A stretch of DNA of 64,000 nt, from contig OX392529.1 in the NCBI GenBank assembly GCA_947623455.1, positions 8,990,001-9,054,000 of the forward strand, given 5' to 3'. The notes below the pieces were generated by a model that worked only from the letters and a program-made list of their open reading frames with translations, did not search any database and was not told the origin of the DNA. Source of the stretch: Mimachlamys varia. Lineage: Eukaryota > Mollusca > Bivalvia > Pectinida > Pectinidae. The position numbers were made by a program, and so were the translations under genes. Shown here one piece after another: positions 12,840 to 25,190 of the stretch. Within the stretch, counting starts at the first letter, position 1. Each line of letters begins with the position of its first letter.

Positions 12840-15548
12840 ATGTTCCTGATTCTGAGGAGCATTTTACTAGCAGTACTACTGTTGAGGCTATGTTCATTTA
12901 TAACACTGTATAACTGTTATATTCCACGTCCATTTATAACACTGTATAACTGTTACATTCCACGTTCATTTATTATAATGTATAACTGTTACATTCCACG
13001 TTCATTTATTATAATGTATAACTGTTACATTCCACGTCCATTTATTATACTGTATAATTGTTACATTCCACGTCCATTTATAAAACTGTATAACTGTTAC
13101 ATTCCACGCCCATTTATAACACTGTATAATTGTTACATTCCACGTCCATTTATTATACTGTATAACTGTTACATTCCACGCCCATTTATAACACTGTATA
13201 ACTGTTACATTCCACGTCCATTTATTATACTGTATAACTGTTACATTCCACGCCCATTTATAACACTGTATAACTGTTACATTCCACGTCCATTTATTAT
13301 ACTGTATAACTGTTACATTCTACGTCCATTTATAACACTGTATAACTGTTACATTCCACGTCCATTTATTATACTGTATAACTGTTACATTCCACGTCCA
13401 TTTATAACACTGTATAACTGTTACATTCCACGCCCATTTATAACACTGTATAACTGTTACATTCCACGTCCATTTATAACACTGGATAACTGTTACATTC
13501 CACGTCCATTTATAACACTGTATAACTGTTACATTCCACGCCCATTTATAACACTGTATAACTGTTACATTCCACGTCCATTTATTATACTGTATAACTG
13601 TTACATTCCACGTCCATTTATAACACTGTATAACTGTTACATTCCACGTCCATTTATTATACTGTATAACTGTTACATTCCACGTCCATTTATAACACTG
13701 TATAACTGTTACATTCCACGTCCATTTATAACACTGTATAACTGTTACATTCCACGCCCATTTATAACACTGTATAACTGTTACATTCCACGTCCATTTA
13801 TAACACTGTATAACTATTACATTCCACGCCCATTTATAACACTGTATAACTGTTACATTCCACGTCCATTTATTATACTGTATAATTGTTACATTCCACT
13901 TCCATTTATTATACTGTATAACTGTTACATTCCACGTCCATTTATAACACTGTATAACTGTTACATTCCACGTCCATTTATTATACTGTATAACTGTTAC
14001 ATTCCACGTCCATTTATAACACTGTATAACTGTTACATTCCACGCCCATTTATAACACTGTATAACTGTTACATTCCACACCCATTTATAACACTGTATA
14101 ACTGTTACATTCCACGTCAATTTATAACACTGTATAACTGTTACATTCCACGCCCATTTATAACACTGTATAACTGTTACATTCCACGTCCATTTATTAT
14201 ACTGTATAACTGTTACATTCTACGTCCATTTATAACACTGTATAACTGTTACATTCCACGTCCATTTATTATACTGTATAACTGTTACATTCCACGTCCA
14301 TTTATAACACTGTATAACTGTTACATTCCATGCCCATTTATAACACTGTATAACTGTTACATTCCACGTCCATTTATAACACTGTATAACTGTTACATTC
14401 CACGTCCATTTATAACACTGTATAACTGTTACATTCCACGCCCATTTATAACACTGTATAACTGTTACATTCCACGTCCATTTATAACACTGTATAACTG
14501 TTACATTCTACGTCCATTTATTATACTGTATAACTGTTACATTCCACGTCCATTTATTATACTGTATAACTGTTACATTCCACGTCCATTTATAACACTG
14601 TATAACTGTTACATTCCACCCCCATTTATAACACTGTATAACTGTTACATTCCACGTCCATTTATTATACTGTATAACTGTTACATTCCACGTCCATTTA
14701 TAACACGGTATAACTGTTACATTCCACGTCCATTTATAACACTGTATAACTGTTACATTTCACGTCCATTAATTATACTGTATAACTGTTACATTCTACG
14801 TCCATTTATAACACTGTATAACTGTTACATTCCACGTCCATTTATTATACTGTATAACTGTTACATTCCACGTCCATTTATAATACTGTATAACTGTTAC
14901 ATTCCACGTCCATTTTTAAAACTGTATAACTGTTACATTCCACGTCCATTTATAAAACTGGATAACTGTTACATTCCACTTCCATTTATAACACTGTATA
15001 ACTGTTACATTCCACGTCCATTTATTATACTGTATAACTGTTACATTCCACGTCCATTTATAACACTGTATAACTGTTACATTCCACGTCCATTTATTAT
15101 ACTGTATAACTGTTACATTCCACGTCCATTTATTATACTGTATAACTGTTTCATTACACGTCCATTTATTATACTGTATAACTCTTACATTCCACGTCCA
15201 TTTATAACACTGTATAACTGTTACATTCCACGTCCATTTATAACACTGTATAACTGTTACATTTCACGTCCATTTATTATACTGCATAACTGTTACATTC
15301 CACGTCCATTTATAACACTGTATAACTGTTTCATTTCACGTCCATTTATAAAACTGTATAACTGTTACATTCCACTTCCATTTATAACACTGTATAACTG
15401 TTACATTACACGTCCATTTATAAAACTGTATAACTGTTACATTCCACTTCCATTTATAACACTGTATAACTGTTACATTCCACGTCCATTTATTATACTG
15501 TATAATTGTTACATTCCACGTCCATTTATAATACTGTATAACTGTTAA
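12840..15548 (+). CDS. Unverified 902-codon repeat frame with signal-peptide-like start
   Basis: An ATG at 12840 opens MFLILRSILLAVLLLRLCS, a good look-alike for a secretory signal. It then runs without a stop through about 73 copies of a 12-residue repeat, YNCYIPRPFI(T/I)L, to a TAA at the array end. The 36-bp unit keeps frame by arithmetic, so openness alone is weak evidence. In favour: no unit carries a stop or indel, and the frequent CGT/CGC change is silent. Against: the common T/I change is not silent, an opposite-strand frame is also open for 800 bp, and no homologous protein is recognised. AATAAA follows at 15643. Most likely a minisatellite, but worth an expression check. Confidence 0.2.
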   Translation: MFLILRSILLAVLLLRLCSFITLYNCYIPRPFITLYNCYIPRSFIIMYNCYIPRSFIIMYNCYIPRPFIILYNCYIPRPFIKLYNCYIPRPFITLYNCYIPRPFIILYNCYIPRPFITLYNCYIPRPFIILYNCYIPRPFITLYNCYIPRPFIILYNCYILRPFITLYNCYIPRPFIILYNCYIPRPFITLYNCYIPRPFITLYNCYIPRPFITLDNCYIPRPFITLYNCYIPRPFITLYNCYIPRPFIILYNCYIPRPFITLYNCYIPRPFIILYNCYIPRPFITLYNCYIPRPFITLYNCYIPRPFITLYNCYIPRPFITLYNYYIPRPFITLYNCYIPRPFIILYNCYIPLPFIILYNCYIPRPFITLYNCYIPRPFIILYNCYIPRPFITLYNCYIPRPFITLYNCYIPHPFITLYNCYIPRQFITLYNCYIPRPFITLYNCYIPRPFIILYNCYILRPFITLYNCYIPRPFIILYNCYIPRPFITLYNCYIPCPFITLYNCYIPRPFITLYNCYIPRPFITLYNCYIPRPFITLYNCYIPRPFITLYNCYILRPFIILYNCYIPRPFIILYNCYIPRPFITLYNCYIPPPFITLYNCYIPRPFIILYNCYIPRPFITRYNCYIPRPFITLYNCYISRPLIILYNCYILRPFITLYNCYIPRPFIILYNCYIPRPFIILYNCYIPRPFLKLYNCYIPRPFIKLDNCYIPLPFITLYNCYIPRPFIILYNCYIPRPFITLYNCYIPRPFIILYNCYIPRPFIILYNCFITRPFIILYNSYIPRPFITLYNCYIPRPFITLYNCYISRPFIILHNCYIPRPFITLYNCFISRPFIKLYNCYIPLPFITLYNCYITRPFIKLYNCYIPLPFITLYNCYIPRPFIILYNCYIPRPFIILYNC
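12893..15548. repeat. 36-bp minisatellite, about 73 copies
   Basis: Uniform 36-bp units containing ACTGTATAACTGTTACATTC and a CCACGTCCATTTATAA segment. Two main variants (ATAACAC and ATTATAC) alternate in long stretches, which suggests a higher-order two-unit repeat. No length variants were seen over 2.65 kb. Confidence 0.96.
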
Positions 15549-15639
15549 ACATGGGTGTAAAATGTGGCGATTGTCTGCGTGAAACTTAATACACTATTTC
15601 GATGTAGCATTATTTCTATAGTTGTAGGTAATTTTAAAT

Positions 15640-17572
15640 AGCATAATAAAATACTATATATTCATATTGATGGCAAATGTATGTCATTATAAAATACTAC
15701 ATATCCATTTTGATGGCAGATGTATGTCATTATAAAATACTACATATCCATTTTGATGGCAGATGTATGGCATAAAATACTATATATTCATATCGATGGC
15801 AGATGTATTACATTATAAAATACTACATATCCATTTTGATGGCAGATGTATGTCATTATAAAATACTATATATTCATTTTGATGGCAGATGTATGGCATT
15901 ATAAAATACTATATATTCATTTTGATGGCAGATGTATGGCATTATAAAATACTATATATTCATTTTGATGGCAGATGTATGGCATTATAAAATACTATAT
16001 ATCCATATTGATGGCAGATGTATGTCATTATAAAATACTATATATTCATTTTGATGGCAGATGTATGGCATTATAAAATACTATATATTCATTTTGATGG
16101 CAGATGTATGGCATTATAAAATACTATATATTCATTTTGATGGCAGATGTATGGCATTATAAAATACTATATATTCATTTTGATGGCAGATGTATGGCAT
16201 TATAAAATACTATATATCCATATTGATGGCAGATGTATGTCATTATAAAATACTATATATTCATTTTGATGGCAGATGTATGGCATTATAAAATACTATA
16301 TATCCATATTGATGGCAGATGTATGTCATTATAAAATACTATGTATCCATATCGACGGCAGATGTATGGCATTATAAAATACTATAATCCATATCGATGG
16401 CAGATGTATGTCATTATAAAATACTACCTATCCACATTGATGGCAGATGTATGGCATTATAAAATGCTATATTTCCACATTGATGGCAGATGTATGGCAT
16501 TATAAAATACTATATATCCACATTGATGGCAGATGTATTGCATTATAAAATACTATATATCCACATTGATGGCAGATGTATGGCATTATAAAATGCTATA
16601 TATTCATATTGATGGCAGATGTATTACATTATAAAATACTACATATCCATTTTGATGGCAGATGTATGGCATTATAAAATACTATATATCCATATTGATG
16701 GCAGATGTATGACATTATAAAATACTACATATCCATATTGATGGCAGATGTATGGCATTATAAAATACTATAATCCACATTGATGGCAGATGTATGTCAT
16801 TATAAAATACTACATATCCATATCGACGGCAGATGTATGGCATTATAAAATACTATAATCCACATTGATGGCAGATGTATGGCATTATAAAATGCTATAT
16901 TTCCACATTGATGGCAGATGTATGTCATTATAAAATGCTATATTTCCACATTGATGGCAGATGTATGTCATTATAAAATACTACATATCCATATCGACGG
17001 CAGATGTATGGCATTATAAAATACTATAATCCACATTGATGGCAGATGTATGTCATTATAAAATACTACATATCCATATCGACGGCAGATGTATGGCATT
17101 ATAAAATACTATAATCCACATTGATGGCAGATGTATGGCATTATAAAATGCTATATTTCCACATTGATGGCAGATGTATGGCATTATAAAATGCTATATT
17201 TCCACATTGATGGCAGATGTATGTCATTATAAAATACTACATATCCATATCGACGGCAGATGTATGGCATTATAAAATACTATAATCCACATTGATGGCA
17301 GATGTTTGGCATTATAAAATGCTATATTTCCACATTGATGGCAGATGTATGGCATTATAAAATACTATATATCCACATTGATGGCAGATGTATTGCATTA
17401 TAAAATACTACATATCCACATTGATGGCAGATGTATGTCATTATAAAATGCTATATATCCACATTGATGGCAGATGTATGGCATTATAAAATGCTATATA
17501 TCCATATTGATGGCAGATATATGGCATTATAAAATACTATATATCCATATTGATGGCAGATGTATGGCATTC
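15640..17572. repeat. 43-bp minisatellite, about 45 copies
   Basis: Units contain GATGGCAGATGTATGGCATT and TATAAAATACTATATAT. There are several subfamilies (TTCATTTTGATGG, CCACATTGATGG, CCATATCGACGG), some one to three bases shorter. It starts about 90 bp after the 36-bp array but is unrelated in sequence. No coding frame persists. Confidence 0.95.
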
Positions 17573-18770
17573 CACTGGAAGCTATATTATTACATCTATG
17601 TAATATCACACCTTCAAAGTATGTGTAGTTAACAAACAACGAGATGGTATTATATAATGCCACTCAATTAACAACCACGACACGTTGATGGAATGATAAA
17701 ACTGACTTCGTTTAGGATTTGTCAAATCGGTCCGTTTGTAATTAAAGATTTCTGCCTGGCCTGAACTTTACCGGGTTATTAGATGTGACTTACTCATTCT
17801 AAAGGTCTACAGCATTCATATATAGCTACCAGTTTCGCCGACATTGTAGGAGTAGCAAGATCATATAAAAAGTGACACGTGTCAATTTTAATATCAGAAA
17901 TTAGTCTCCGTACAAACATTGCATTTATCACAACAGTATTTGTCGGTCGTTGTAATGATACTTAAAGCATAAAATCCAAGATGTCGAAATAAGGTCCAAA
18001 TATAAAATTTATTTAATTACTGTTTCTCAGAGTCGGTAGGCGATTTACGGAGTATCCGAAAATCGACCCGTGCAGTCCGAGCTTTAGATCCGAATTAATT
18101 ACAAAAAAATGAACATTGTTTGCAATAGATTGACAGCTGAAGTTTATAACTCATTATAATTGGTCAGTACTCGGAGAGGTAATATTTCCTTTATCCGGTA
18201 CTTAAGTGTCATAGTGGGAAGGACCAGTTATATAAATCATTTAATTCAAAAGGTAAATAAATGGACATGAATATTGCAGGAGTTAATCCAATTACAATGA
18301 ATCAAAGGAAATACGTGTAATAGTGTCAAAGGTAAGGCATATGGAATGGATGTAATTAATTTAGATAACTTTTGATATATTACTATTACAAAACGAAATT
18401 AAGTTACGAAAAGTTTGCAAAAGAATGAAAAGGATGCATTGTAATTAAATGTCCAATTAGCACTATTTTTCATAAAATTCTTTATGAAACAAATGTGAAA
18501 AAACAGGAAAGCATGAATTATTTGCTAACGATAATATCCTTCAAAATACAAATCTAAAAAATGACTTTTTCCGTGCACGTTGGAATGTCAATATTAAATC
18601 TGATGAAAAATTTCATCAATATAAAATCTAGGTCTCCTTTGAACACAAACTGAACTTAAAGACATGTTAAAAGAAAATTGCAAATGACTGGTACCTCGTC
18701 TCTACACCACCAAAGAAAGGCAGCTGTTTAGCACCAAAAACCATAGAGACAGTTCGTCCGGTTGCAATCT
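17573..18770. other. No gene recognised
   Basis: AT-rich spacer. No exon, array or RNA gene can be supported. Confidence 0.5.
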
Positions 18771-18774
18771 AATA

Positions 18775-18990
18775 CTACATACAGTCAGGGGGGCTGGGTA
18801 AATTCAGACTCTGGTTCGATGGTAAATTTGGCCCACAAAGACCCTTATATAGATTCCTCGATTCTATTAAAATATTGTAGTTCTCCTTGTCTATCCCTTC
18901 CGAGTTGTTCAAGTCTATGATGTGCTTCTGTGTGTTAGCAAGGTTTGTAATGGCAAAAAAAAACTTGAACTTGAAAAAAATGGCCAATTT
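18775..18990 (-). pseudogene. Penelope-like GIY-YIG C-terminal relic
   Basis: The minus-strand frame reads AITNLANTQKHIIDLNNSE followed by an RNLYKGLCGPN-like tail. This parallels the DHANMHNHIIDWNNSK segment of the better copy near 9.8 kb. Only the last part of the nuclease region remains. Confidence 0.6.
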
Positions 18991-19594
18991 TATTATTTCT
19001 AATATATTCTTGCACTTTGTCCGGTTGTATTTTCCTTGCAAGAAGTGTGTTGTTGACAAATGCCACTGCAATCGACAACAAGATATTCAATTGTACTTTT
19101 GTAAGTAAATAAACAAATAGATTATCTATACGCTCCCTTTGTTTTCAGTCTTGATTAGCAATGAGAACAAGCATATTGAGTTTTGCTGAAGCAATACATG
19201 TCCCCTACCGGCCCCCACAAGCTATAAAGATGATACTAAACAAATGACAGGGACTTAGATGACTGTCATCATGACGTATCTGTATACTAAATTTCAGTTC
19301 AATATGTGTACACGTTGCAGAGATAATGCACGGAAACTGAATTATCGGAATTTGTCACAGTCCAAGGGCTGTTACCCTGTAAAACAATCATTCAACACTA
19401 ACCAAATTAGAACTTGACCTAGATATCCCCATGATGTAACTGTATACCGAATTTCAGTTCAATGTGTACACTCGTACACTCATGGAAACCCAAAAAAGGT
19501 GACAGACAGACAGATCGACAGACGGACAGGTAAACTAATAAAAAGCAAGTACCATTGTGACAACAAACCATATTTTTTTTTAATTAATTGTCGG

Positions 19595-19700
19595 GACAGC
19601 TGTATGATGCAGTTTAATTCATTTTTTGTCATACTGTATCAATTACTAAATTTAAAAGGTGCAGCACATGTGTGTGTTACGTCATCGTATGCTCTAAGAA
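19595..19700. repeat. Interspersed repeat, inverted copy of 20355-20470
   Basis: This block, with ACAGCTGTATGATGCAGTTT and ATTTAAAAGGTGCAGCACAT, is the reverse complement of 20355-20470. It is also related to 28057-28170 and 31905-32020. The intervening 650 bp shows no gene. Confidence 0.7.
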
Positions 19701-20455
19701 CTAAAATCAAAGAGAATCAGACCAGGCGCTGCCTAAAGGTAACATCGTCGTCTTCTTTATCAACGACACTTGTCATGTACATTGTAAATCTTGGTGAAAT
19801 CCAAATAGGCTAGGTCCTGAAAGGGCTTAAGTATTTCAAAGCCCAAAAATATTACTTCAAACAATGTTTACTTTGATTTCTTTCAGATGAAAGTGTTTTC
19901 TATTATTATTCATAGCCTATACTGTACAGTTTCTATGAGCAAGGCGTTTTACATATCTTTTTTTTAATTTTGAACCCTACTAAGGTTTTGCTTTTAAGTC
20001 GAATATAGCTTTGTGCTGCAACCTGGGTCACGTGACTTTGGATGTTTTTATACACATCCTCCGTGCGTACAGTACGCTACAAGGAGGCTTTTGCAATCTT
20101 CATGTTTTACACTAATCTTCCTTCTAGTTCGTAGATTCGGTACAGACTCTCGGGTCCTACAGGAAATACCCGTACAGTGTGTTTGTAAAACATTTCAGTG
20201 AAGAACGATGCTTCTTTTAGATTGTCGGTTTGTAAGAAAAAAAACAAGTATATTTGCAGAAGTGGGGTCGGCTAAAGATGAAATGATCTGAAAAGTGTCC
20301 GAATTGATAATCAATTTTATCTTTCATGATATCACGGCATCACCAAAGAAATGTATTTGCAAGATGACGTAACACACACATATGTTGCACCTTTTAAACT
20401 TAGCAATAGATACATTATGCCGAAAAAAAATGAATTAAACTGCATCATACAGCTG

Positions 20456-20479
20456 TTTCGTCCTCATGTGACTCTTCAG
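20456..20479 (-). ncRNA. Hammerhead-ribozyme-like core, copy 1 (degenerate stem II)
   Basis: On the minus strand CTGAAGA is followed by a short stem-loop (GUC...GAC with an enlarged loop) and then GAAACAGCUG. This is the conserved order of a hammerhead core. Stem II is weaker here than in the two related copies. Confidence 0.3.
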
Positions 20480-20914
20480 TGATGCTAGGGGCAAAACGGT
20501 GGGAACCCAACATTTCTAAACTAATGTAGAATCGGAAGGGTCAGGTGCGTACAATCCCTTTATGTTTTTAATTTAGAAGTAAAGATGTAACTAGTTCTGT
20601 ATAATTTCAAATCGTGTACTACGAAAATGTGTAAATCATGTACCGTGCCACTACTCCAATGAGATAACTGTGGCATGTATAGTTGCTTGCTTAGTTTTAC
20701 GTTTTTATTATATTATAAGCCAGTAAATGAAGGTCAACATTTCGATAATATGAAAATAGCGAAGCCTCAAGGAGCATAGCTTTGTTAAACTCTTACATTT
20801 ACTGAGCATATTCTCCCAAAGTCGTTTACCAATGATTAACTGCGAAAATGGGCGAGTCCGTCTAATTTGTAAGCGTGTATGTTTTTTTAAGACTTATATA
20901 ACATTTACTGTTGA

Positions 20915-22295
20915 AAGATGGCCGAACGAGCCCCGCCATTGGGTACGAAGCTGTTGGAAGATCGGATGGCCGAACGAGCCCCACCATTAGGTACGAACCT
21001 GTTGGAAGATCCGATGGCCGAACAAGCCCGTCATTGGGTACAAACATGTAAGAAGATCCGATGGCTGAACGAGCCCGTCATTGGGTACAAACCTGTTAGA
21101 AGATCTGATGGCCGAACGAGCCCCGTCATTAGGTACGAACCTGTTGGAAGATCCGATGGCCGAACGAGCCCGTCATTGGGTACAAACATGTAAGAAGATC
21201 CGATGGCTGAACGAGCCCCGTCATTGGGTACAAACCTGATGGAAGATCTGATGGCCGAACGAGCCCCGTCATTCAGTACGAACCTGTAGGAAGATCCGAT
21301 GGCCGAACGAGCCCCGTCATTGGGTACAAACATGTAAGAAGATCCGATGGCTGAACGAACCCCGTCATTGGGTACAAACCTGATGGAAGATCTGATGGCC
21401 GAACGAGCCCCGTCATTAGGTACGAACATGTTGGAAGATCCGATGGCCGAACAAGCCCCGTCATTAGGTACGAACCTGTTGGAAGATCCGATAGCCGAAC
21501 GAGCCCGTCATTGGGTACAAACCTGTTGGAAGATCTGATGGCCGAACGAGCCCCGTCATTAGGTACGAACCTGTTGGAAGATCCGATGGCCGAACGAGCC
21601 CCGTCATTTGGTACGAACCTGTTGGAAGATCCGATGGCCGAACGAGCCCGTCATTGGGTACAAACATGTAAGAAGATCCGATGGCTGAACGAGCCCCGTC
21701 ATTGGGTACAAACATGTAAGAAGATCTGATGGCCGAACGAGCCCCGTCATTAGGTACGAGTCCCACCATTAGGTACGAACCTGTTGGAAGATCCGATGTC
21801 CGAACGATCCCCGTCATTAGGTACGAACCTGTTGGAAGATCCGATGGCCGAACGAGCCCCGTCATTAGGTACGAACCTGTTGGAAAATCCGATGGCCGAA
21901 CGAGCCCCGTCATTAGGTACGAACCTGTTGGAAGATCCGATGTCCGAACGAGCCCCGTCATTAGGTACGAACCTGTTGGAAGATCCGATGGCCTAACGAG
22001 CCCGTCATTGGGTACAAACCTGTTGGAAGATCTGATGGCCGAACGAGCCCCGTCATTGGGTACAAACCTGTTGGAAGATCCGATGGCCGAACGAGCCTGT
22101 CATTTGGTACAAACCTGTTGGAAGATCTGATGGCCGAACGAGCCCCGTCATTAGGTACGAGTCCCGCCATTAGGTACAAACCTGTTGGAAGATCCGATGT
22201 CCGAACGAGCCCCGTCATTAGGTACGAACCTGTTGAAAGATCTGATGGCCGAACGAGCCCTGTCATTGGGTACGAGTCCCGCCATTAGGTACAAA
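20915..22295. repeat. 48/47-bp minisatellite, about 28 copies
   Basis: Units contain GATGGCCGAACGAGCCCCGT and CATTAGGTACGAACCTGTTG. Some have one C fewer (CGAGCCCG), giving 47 bp and shifting the reading frame. Two truncated units (GTCCCACCATTAGG and GTCCCGCCATTAGG) interrupt the right part. Overlapping open frames on both strands are products of this periodicity. Confidence 0.94.
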
Positions 22296-22689
22296 TCAGC
22301 TTAATTGTGACGTCATACAGGATGCAACGTCCTATTGTCCAGCTTTTAACGTGTTGTTTGGTCCGAACCTGTCCGGGCTAAAACTAGTATTTCAATAAAT
22401 CTTTATAGTACTGCAATTTGAATTTCAAATAGTTTACAATCACTGACCAGTAATGATGTAAAATGACACAATGTGAAAAAACAATACGTTTCGACATCAA
22501 TGCAGCGTAATGCTTTCTGTTATGTTATGAGTGGAGAAGAACCTGGTTGGTGACAACATGTAATATCAGAAGGTATCCGCATTTTCACTCTCTGTGCCTG
22601 TGACAAAAATAGAAATTAAAAAACTCCTTAAGCACCAACAAAGCGATAAAGGAAATGGACATCCGGTTTTCACCAATCAAGGTGAGGTA

Positions 22690-23340
22690 TATCCAATTGT
22701 AATCATAGAGTCAGAACCCTTCGGACTATCGGCCAAATATGATATGTTTGTATGACGTGTTAAAGAGTTTCGCTCTTATAATGAACTTTATTGTATTACC
22801 TTGACAAAAAGTCGTAATAATGAGTAGCTACCATCTGCACATTATGTAGGTGTACCGTTAGCAAAGGCAAATCACAGCATTAAATGTCAACCATGTATAA
22901 ATAATATATAAAGTGCATACTCACCATTTTCCCACGACGTCAATCATAACAATGGTAGGTAACAATGAACAAATAACTCGTGTTATACCAGTAGGCGACC
23001 CATTCTTGAGTATAACAATTAACTGTGTCAGCTTCTGAACGTAATTAGTTTTAATTAATTGATTAATGGTCTTAATATAATATATATTTACAGTCTACAC
23101 TGACATTCATTCGATAACCATTGCTCCACAGACTATCCTTATCACCACAGTACTGTACGTGTCAAATTTCTATGACGTCGACAACATGTGGGTGGAGTTA
23201 TGCAAATCCTACTGTTTGAAACACAATTGTGTGACGTCTCCGAAGATTGGACTATAATGAACAAAATAATTAGGAACATTTCACCGAAAGATGCTGTAAA
23301 TATAATGATAAACTTTAGATATATCGCGGTTAATGATGAT
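22690..23340. repeat. Duplicated block X, first copy
   Basis: Matches 30840-31560 nearly base for base, for example ATGACGTGTTAAAGAGTTTC against the ATGACGTGTTAATGAGTTTC version. It is the left part of a larger tandem duplication. Its right part (from 23092) is also repeated in inverted orientation at 24185-24490. Confidence 0.85.
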
Positions 23341-23466
23341 ACCCCTTATTTAGTTCCATTGTTGGTTTATGTAACAATACCAGAGCAGTCGATGACTAGA
23401 CAGTTCTCCCTTGACCAGGAAGTGGATAATTAGTGCACACATACGTAATGGCTGACATCACATTCA

Positions 23467-23809
23467 GTGGCGTACCTAGGGCTGTTTTGAAGTGTACGCA
23501 GATATGGTGCCGAGGGCACCACCCGAAGCGCTAGGAGGGGATAGGATGGGAGGAGGATGCGTCCATCTTTCGGAGGGGGGGGGGCGGTCTAGGGTGTCCC
23601 CCGCGAACAAAATGCTTTCCTAAAGGTTCTTCGAGCATTTTAACGTGTCCTAGTGCCAATCTTCAGGTAAGATGATTTAAAGAATAAATGCACACACACT
23701 GTTTTTGGACAATAGTCTTTTATATTACAAATGTATTTTAAATTATTTTTTTCTAGGAAAATTATGTGTACGCACCTGCGTACCCGCGTATAGGAAGCTA
23801 CGCCCCTGA
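23467..23809. mobile_element. hAT-like non-autonomous remnant
   Basis: Starts CAGTGGCGTACCTAGGG and ends GAAGCTACGCCCCTG, imperfect inverted termini of the CAGxGGCGTA type seen in hAT elements. The interior is a G-rich, purine-rich stretch followed by AT-rich sequence. No clean 8-bp duplication remains. Confidence 0.5.
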
Positions 23810-24031
23810 CACTGACGACACTTATCTCTGAAGTATAGACAAGCCAGTCGTATCGAATTCCTTCCATTTGTATGGATGGGAAACCACTCTGTGCTGTCAG
23901 TTGCCAGTTGACACAGTGGCCGAGAGAAAGCTTAATCTGCGGTATGCATTTTTATACTATTAACATTCGGTATTATCAACAAGAAAATACAAGTGGTATA
24001 AGTTGAATAAGACTTTTATATGTAAACAATT

Positions 24032-24177
24032 AAGGATTAACTTCTATTTTGTTTAGGTTATCGGGGGATAACTACAATGGAAAACGGGTAAATTCAATAA
24101 CCGGCGAATGTATAATTTACCCGTTTTCTATTGTAGTTATCCCCCGATAACCTAAACAAAATAGGAAGTTTATCCTT
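24032..24177. repeat. Near-perfect hairpin, 63-bp arms
   Basis: Arms 24032-24094 and 24114-24177 are almost exact inverted copies with a 19-nt loop. The central motif is GTTATCGGGGGATAACTACA. The right arm alone recurs, partly, at 31506-31545 in the second duplication unit. Confidence 0.88.
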
Positions 24178-24490
24178 ATATTTACAGTATCTTTCTGTGA
24201 AATGTTCATTATAGTCCAATCTTCGGACACAGATTTCATTTCAAAACTAATAAACGTGGAAATGGTTCAATAAATGTAACAGCATGAAATGTGCAAGCTT
24301 CGCCCACGTTTATTGTTGGTGACGTCACACAATTGTGTTTCAAACTGTAGGATTTGCATAACTCCGCCCACATGTATTGTTGTCGATGTCATAGAAATTT
24401 GTCACGTGTTTGAGTACAGTTATGTGGTGATAATGATAGTCTGTTGAGCAATGGTTATCGAGTGAATGTCAGTGTAGACTGTAAATAATT

Positions 24491-25190
24491 ATCAAAAAAC
24501 GGATTTAATTAACGGCTGATTATGCAAATGGCCTCTCGAACAGCCTGCGCCTTCCCTTTTTGTTACAAAGACTGATACCATATTTCGTAGCTTTATGATA
24601 CATTGGTGGAATACAATTGGTCACTTAACAAACTAAGTTGTGGTATTTACAGATAGAGTGTATGATCTGAGACCCATTAGCCAGACAGGGATTGAGGACA
24701 GAATGTACACCAGCAGCTACTGATTGCTTATCAAAACAGCAACTAATGTGGGATCCCTTTGATGAGCTGGTGAATGGCTGACTTAGGTTTTGGTAGTTGT
24801 ATGTACATTATTACGTTTTTTGGCCTTCCGGTAGAGGGAAAAAAAAGGTGTAAGAGAAAAATGGATAAAGCATATTGGAAGAAAGATAAGGGGAAGTGGT
24901 TTAGAAGGTGATGGTATGAGTTGTTTGTCTTGTCAATCCTACTTAGCCCTTAGTTTTTAAGGATAACCCCTAAGCCGAGAATAGCCCAATCTTAAATAAG
25001 ATGTTGATGTTGGTCTCTTTTCCTGTCTTTCTCTAATCCTCAAATTCAGAATATTCACTTCCTTATAGACAACACTGTTACTTTATCTTACTGCATTCCG
25101 ACGATTTTTAATTTGACGTGAACTTGTGATAATTAAAGGGAAATAATTGTTATGGGTAGCGGCAATGAAAGAAAATAAAGAATACAGAAA
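24491..25190. other. No gene recognised
   Basis: Spacer without arrays or exon-like frames, immediately left of the inverted-repeat-bounded reverse transcriptase fragment. Confidence 0.45.

Larger units (their letters stand above)
23092..24490. repeat. Large inverted repeat enclosing transposon relics
   Basis: The arm 23092-23310 (GTCTACACTGACATTCATTC onward) recurs inverted near 24185-24490, with an additional 100-bp stretch in the right arm. The interior holds a hAT-like remnant and a near-perfect hairpin. Confidence 0.75.

Noticed and set aside
13320..14120. 266-codon minus-strand frame within the 36-bp array
   Set aside because: It is open only because the period is divisible by three, and it ends where unit variants create stops.
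20918..22266. Many overlapping frames on both strands with PSLGTNLLEDPMAER-like repeats
   Set aside because: Products of a 48/47-bp array; single-base unit length changes break every frame.
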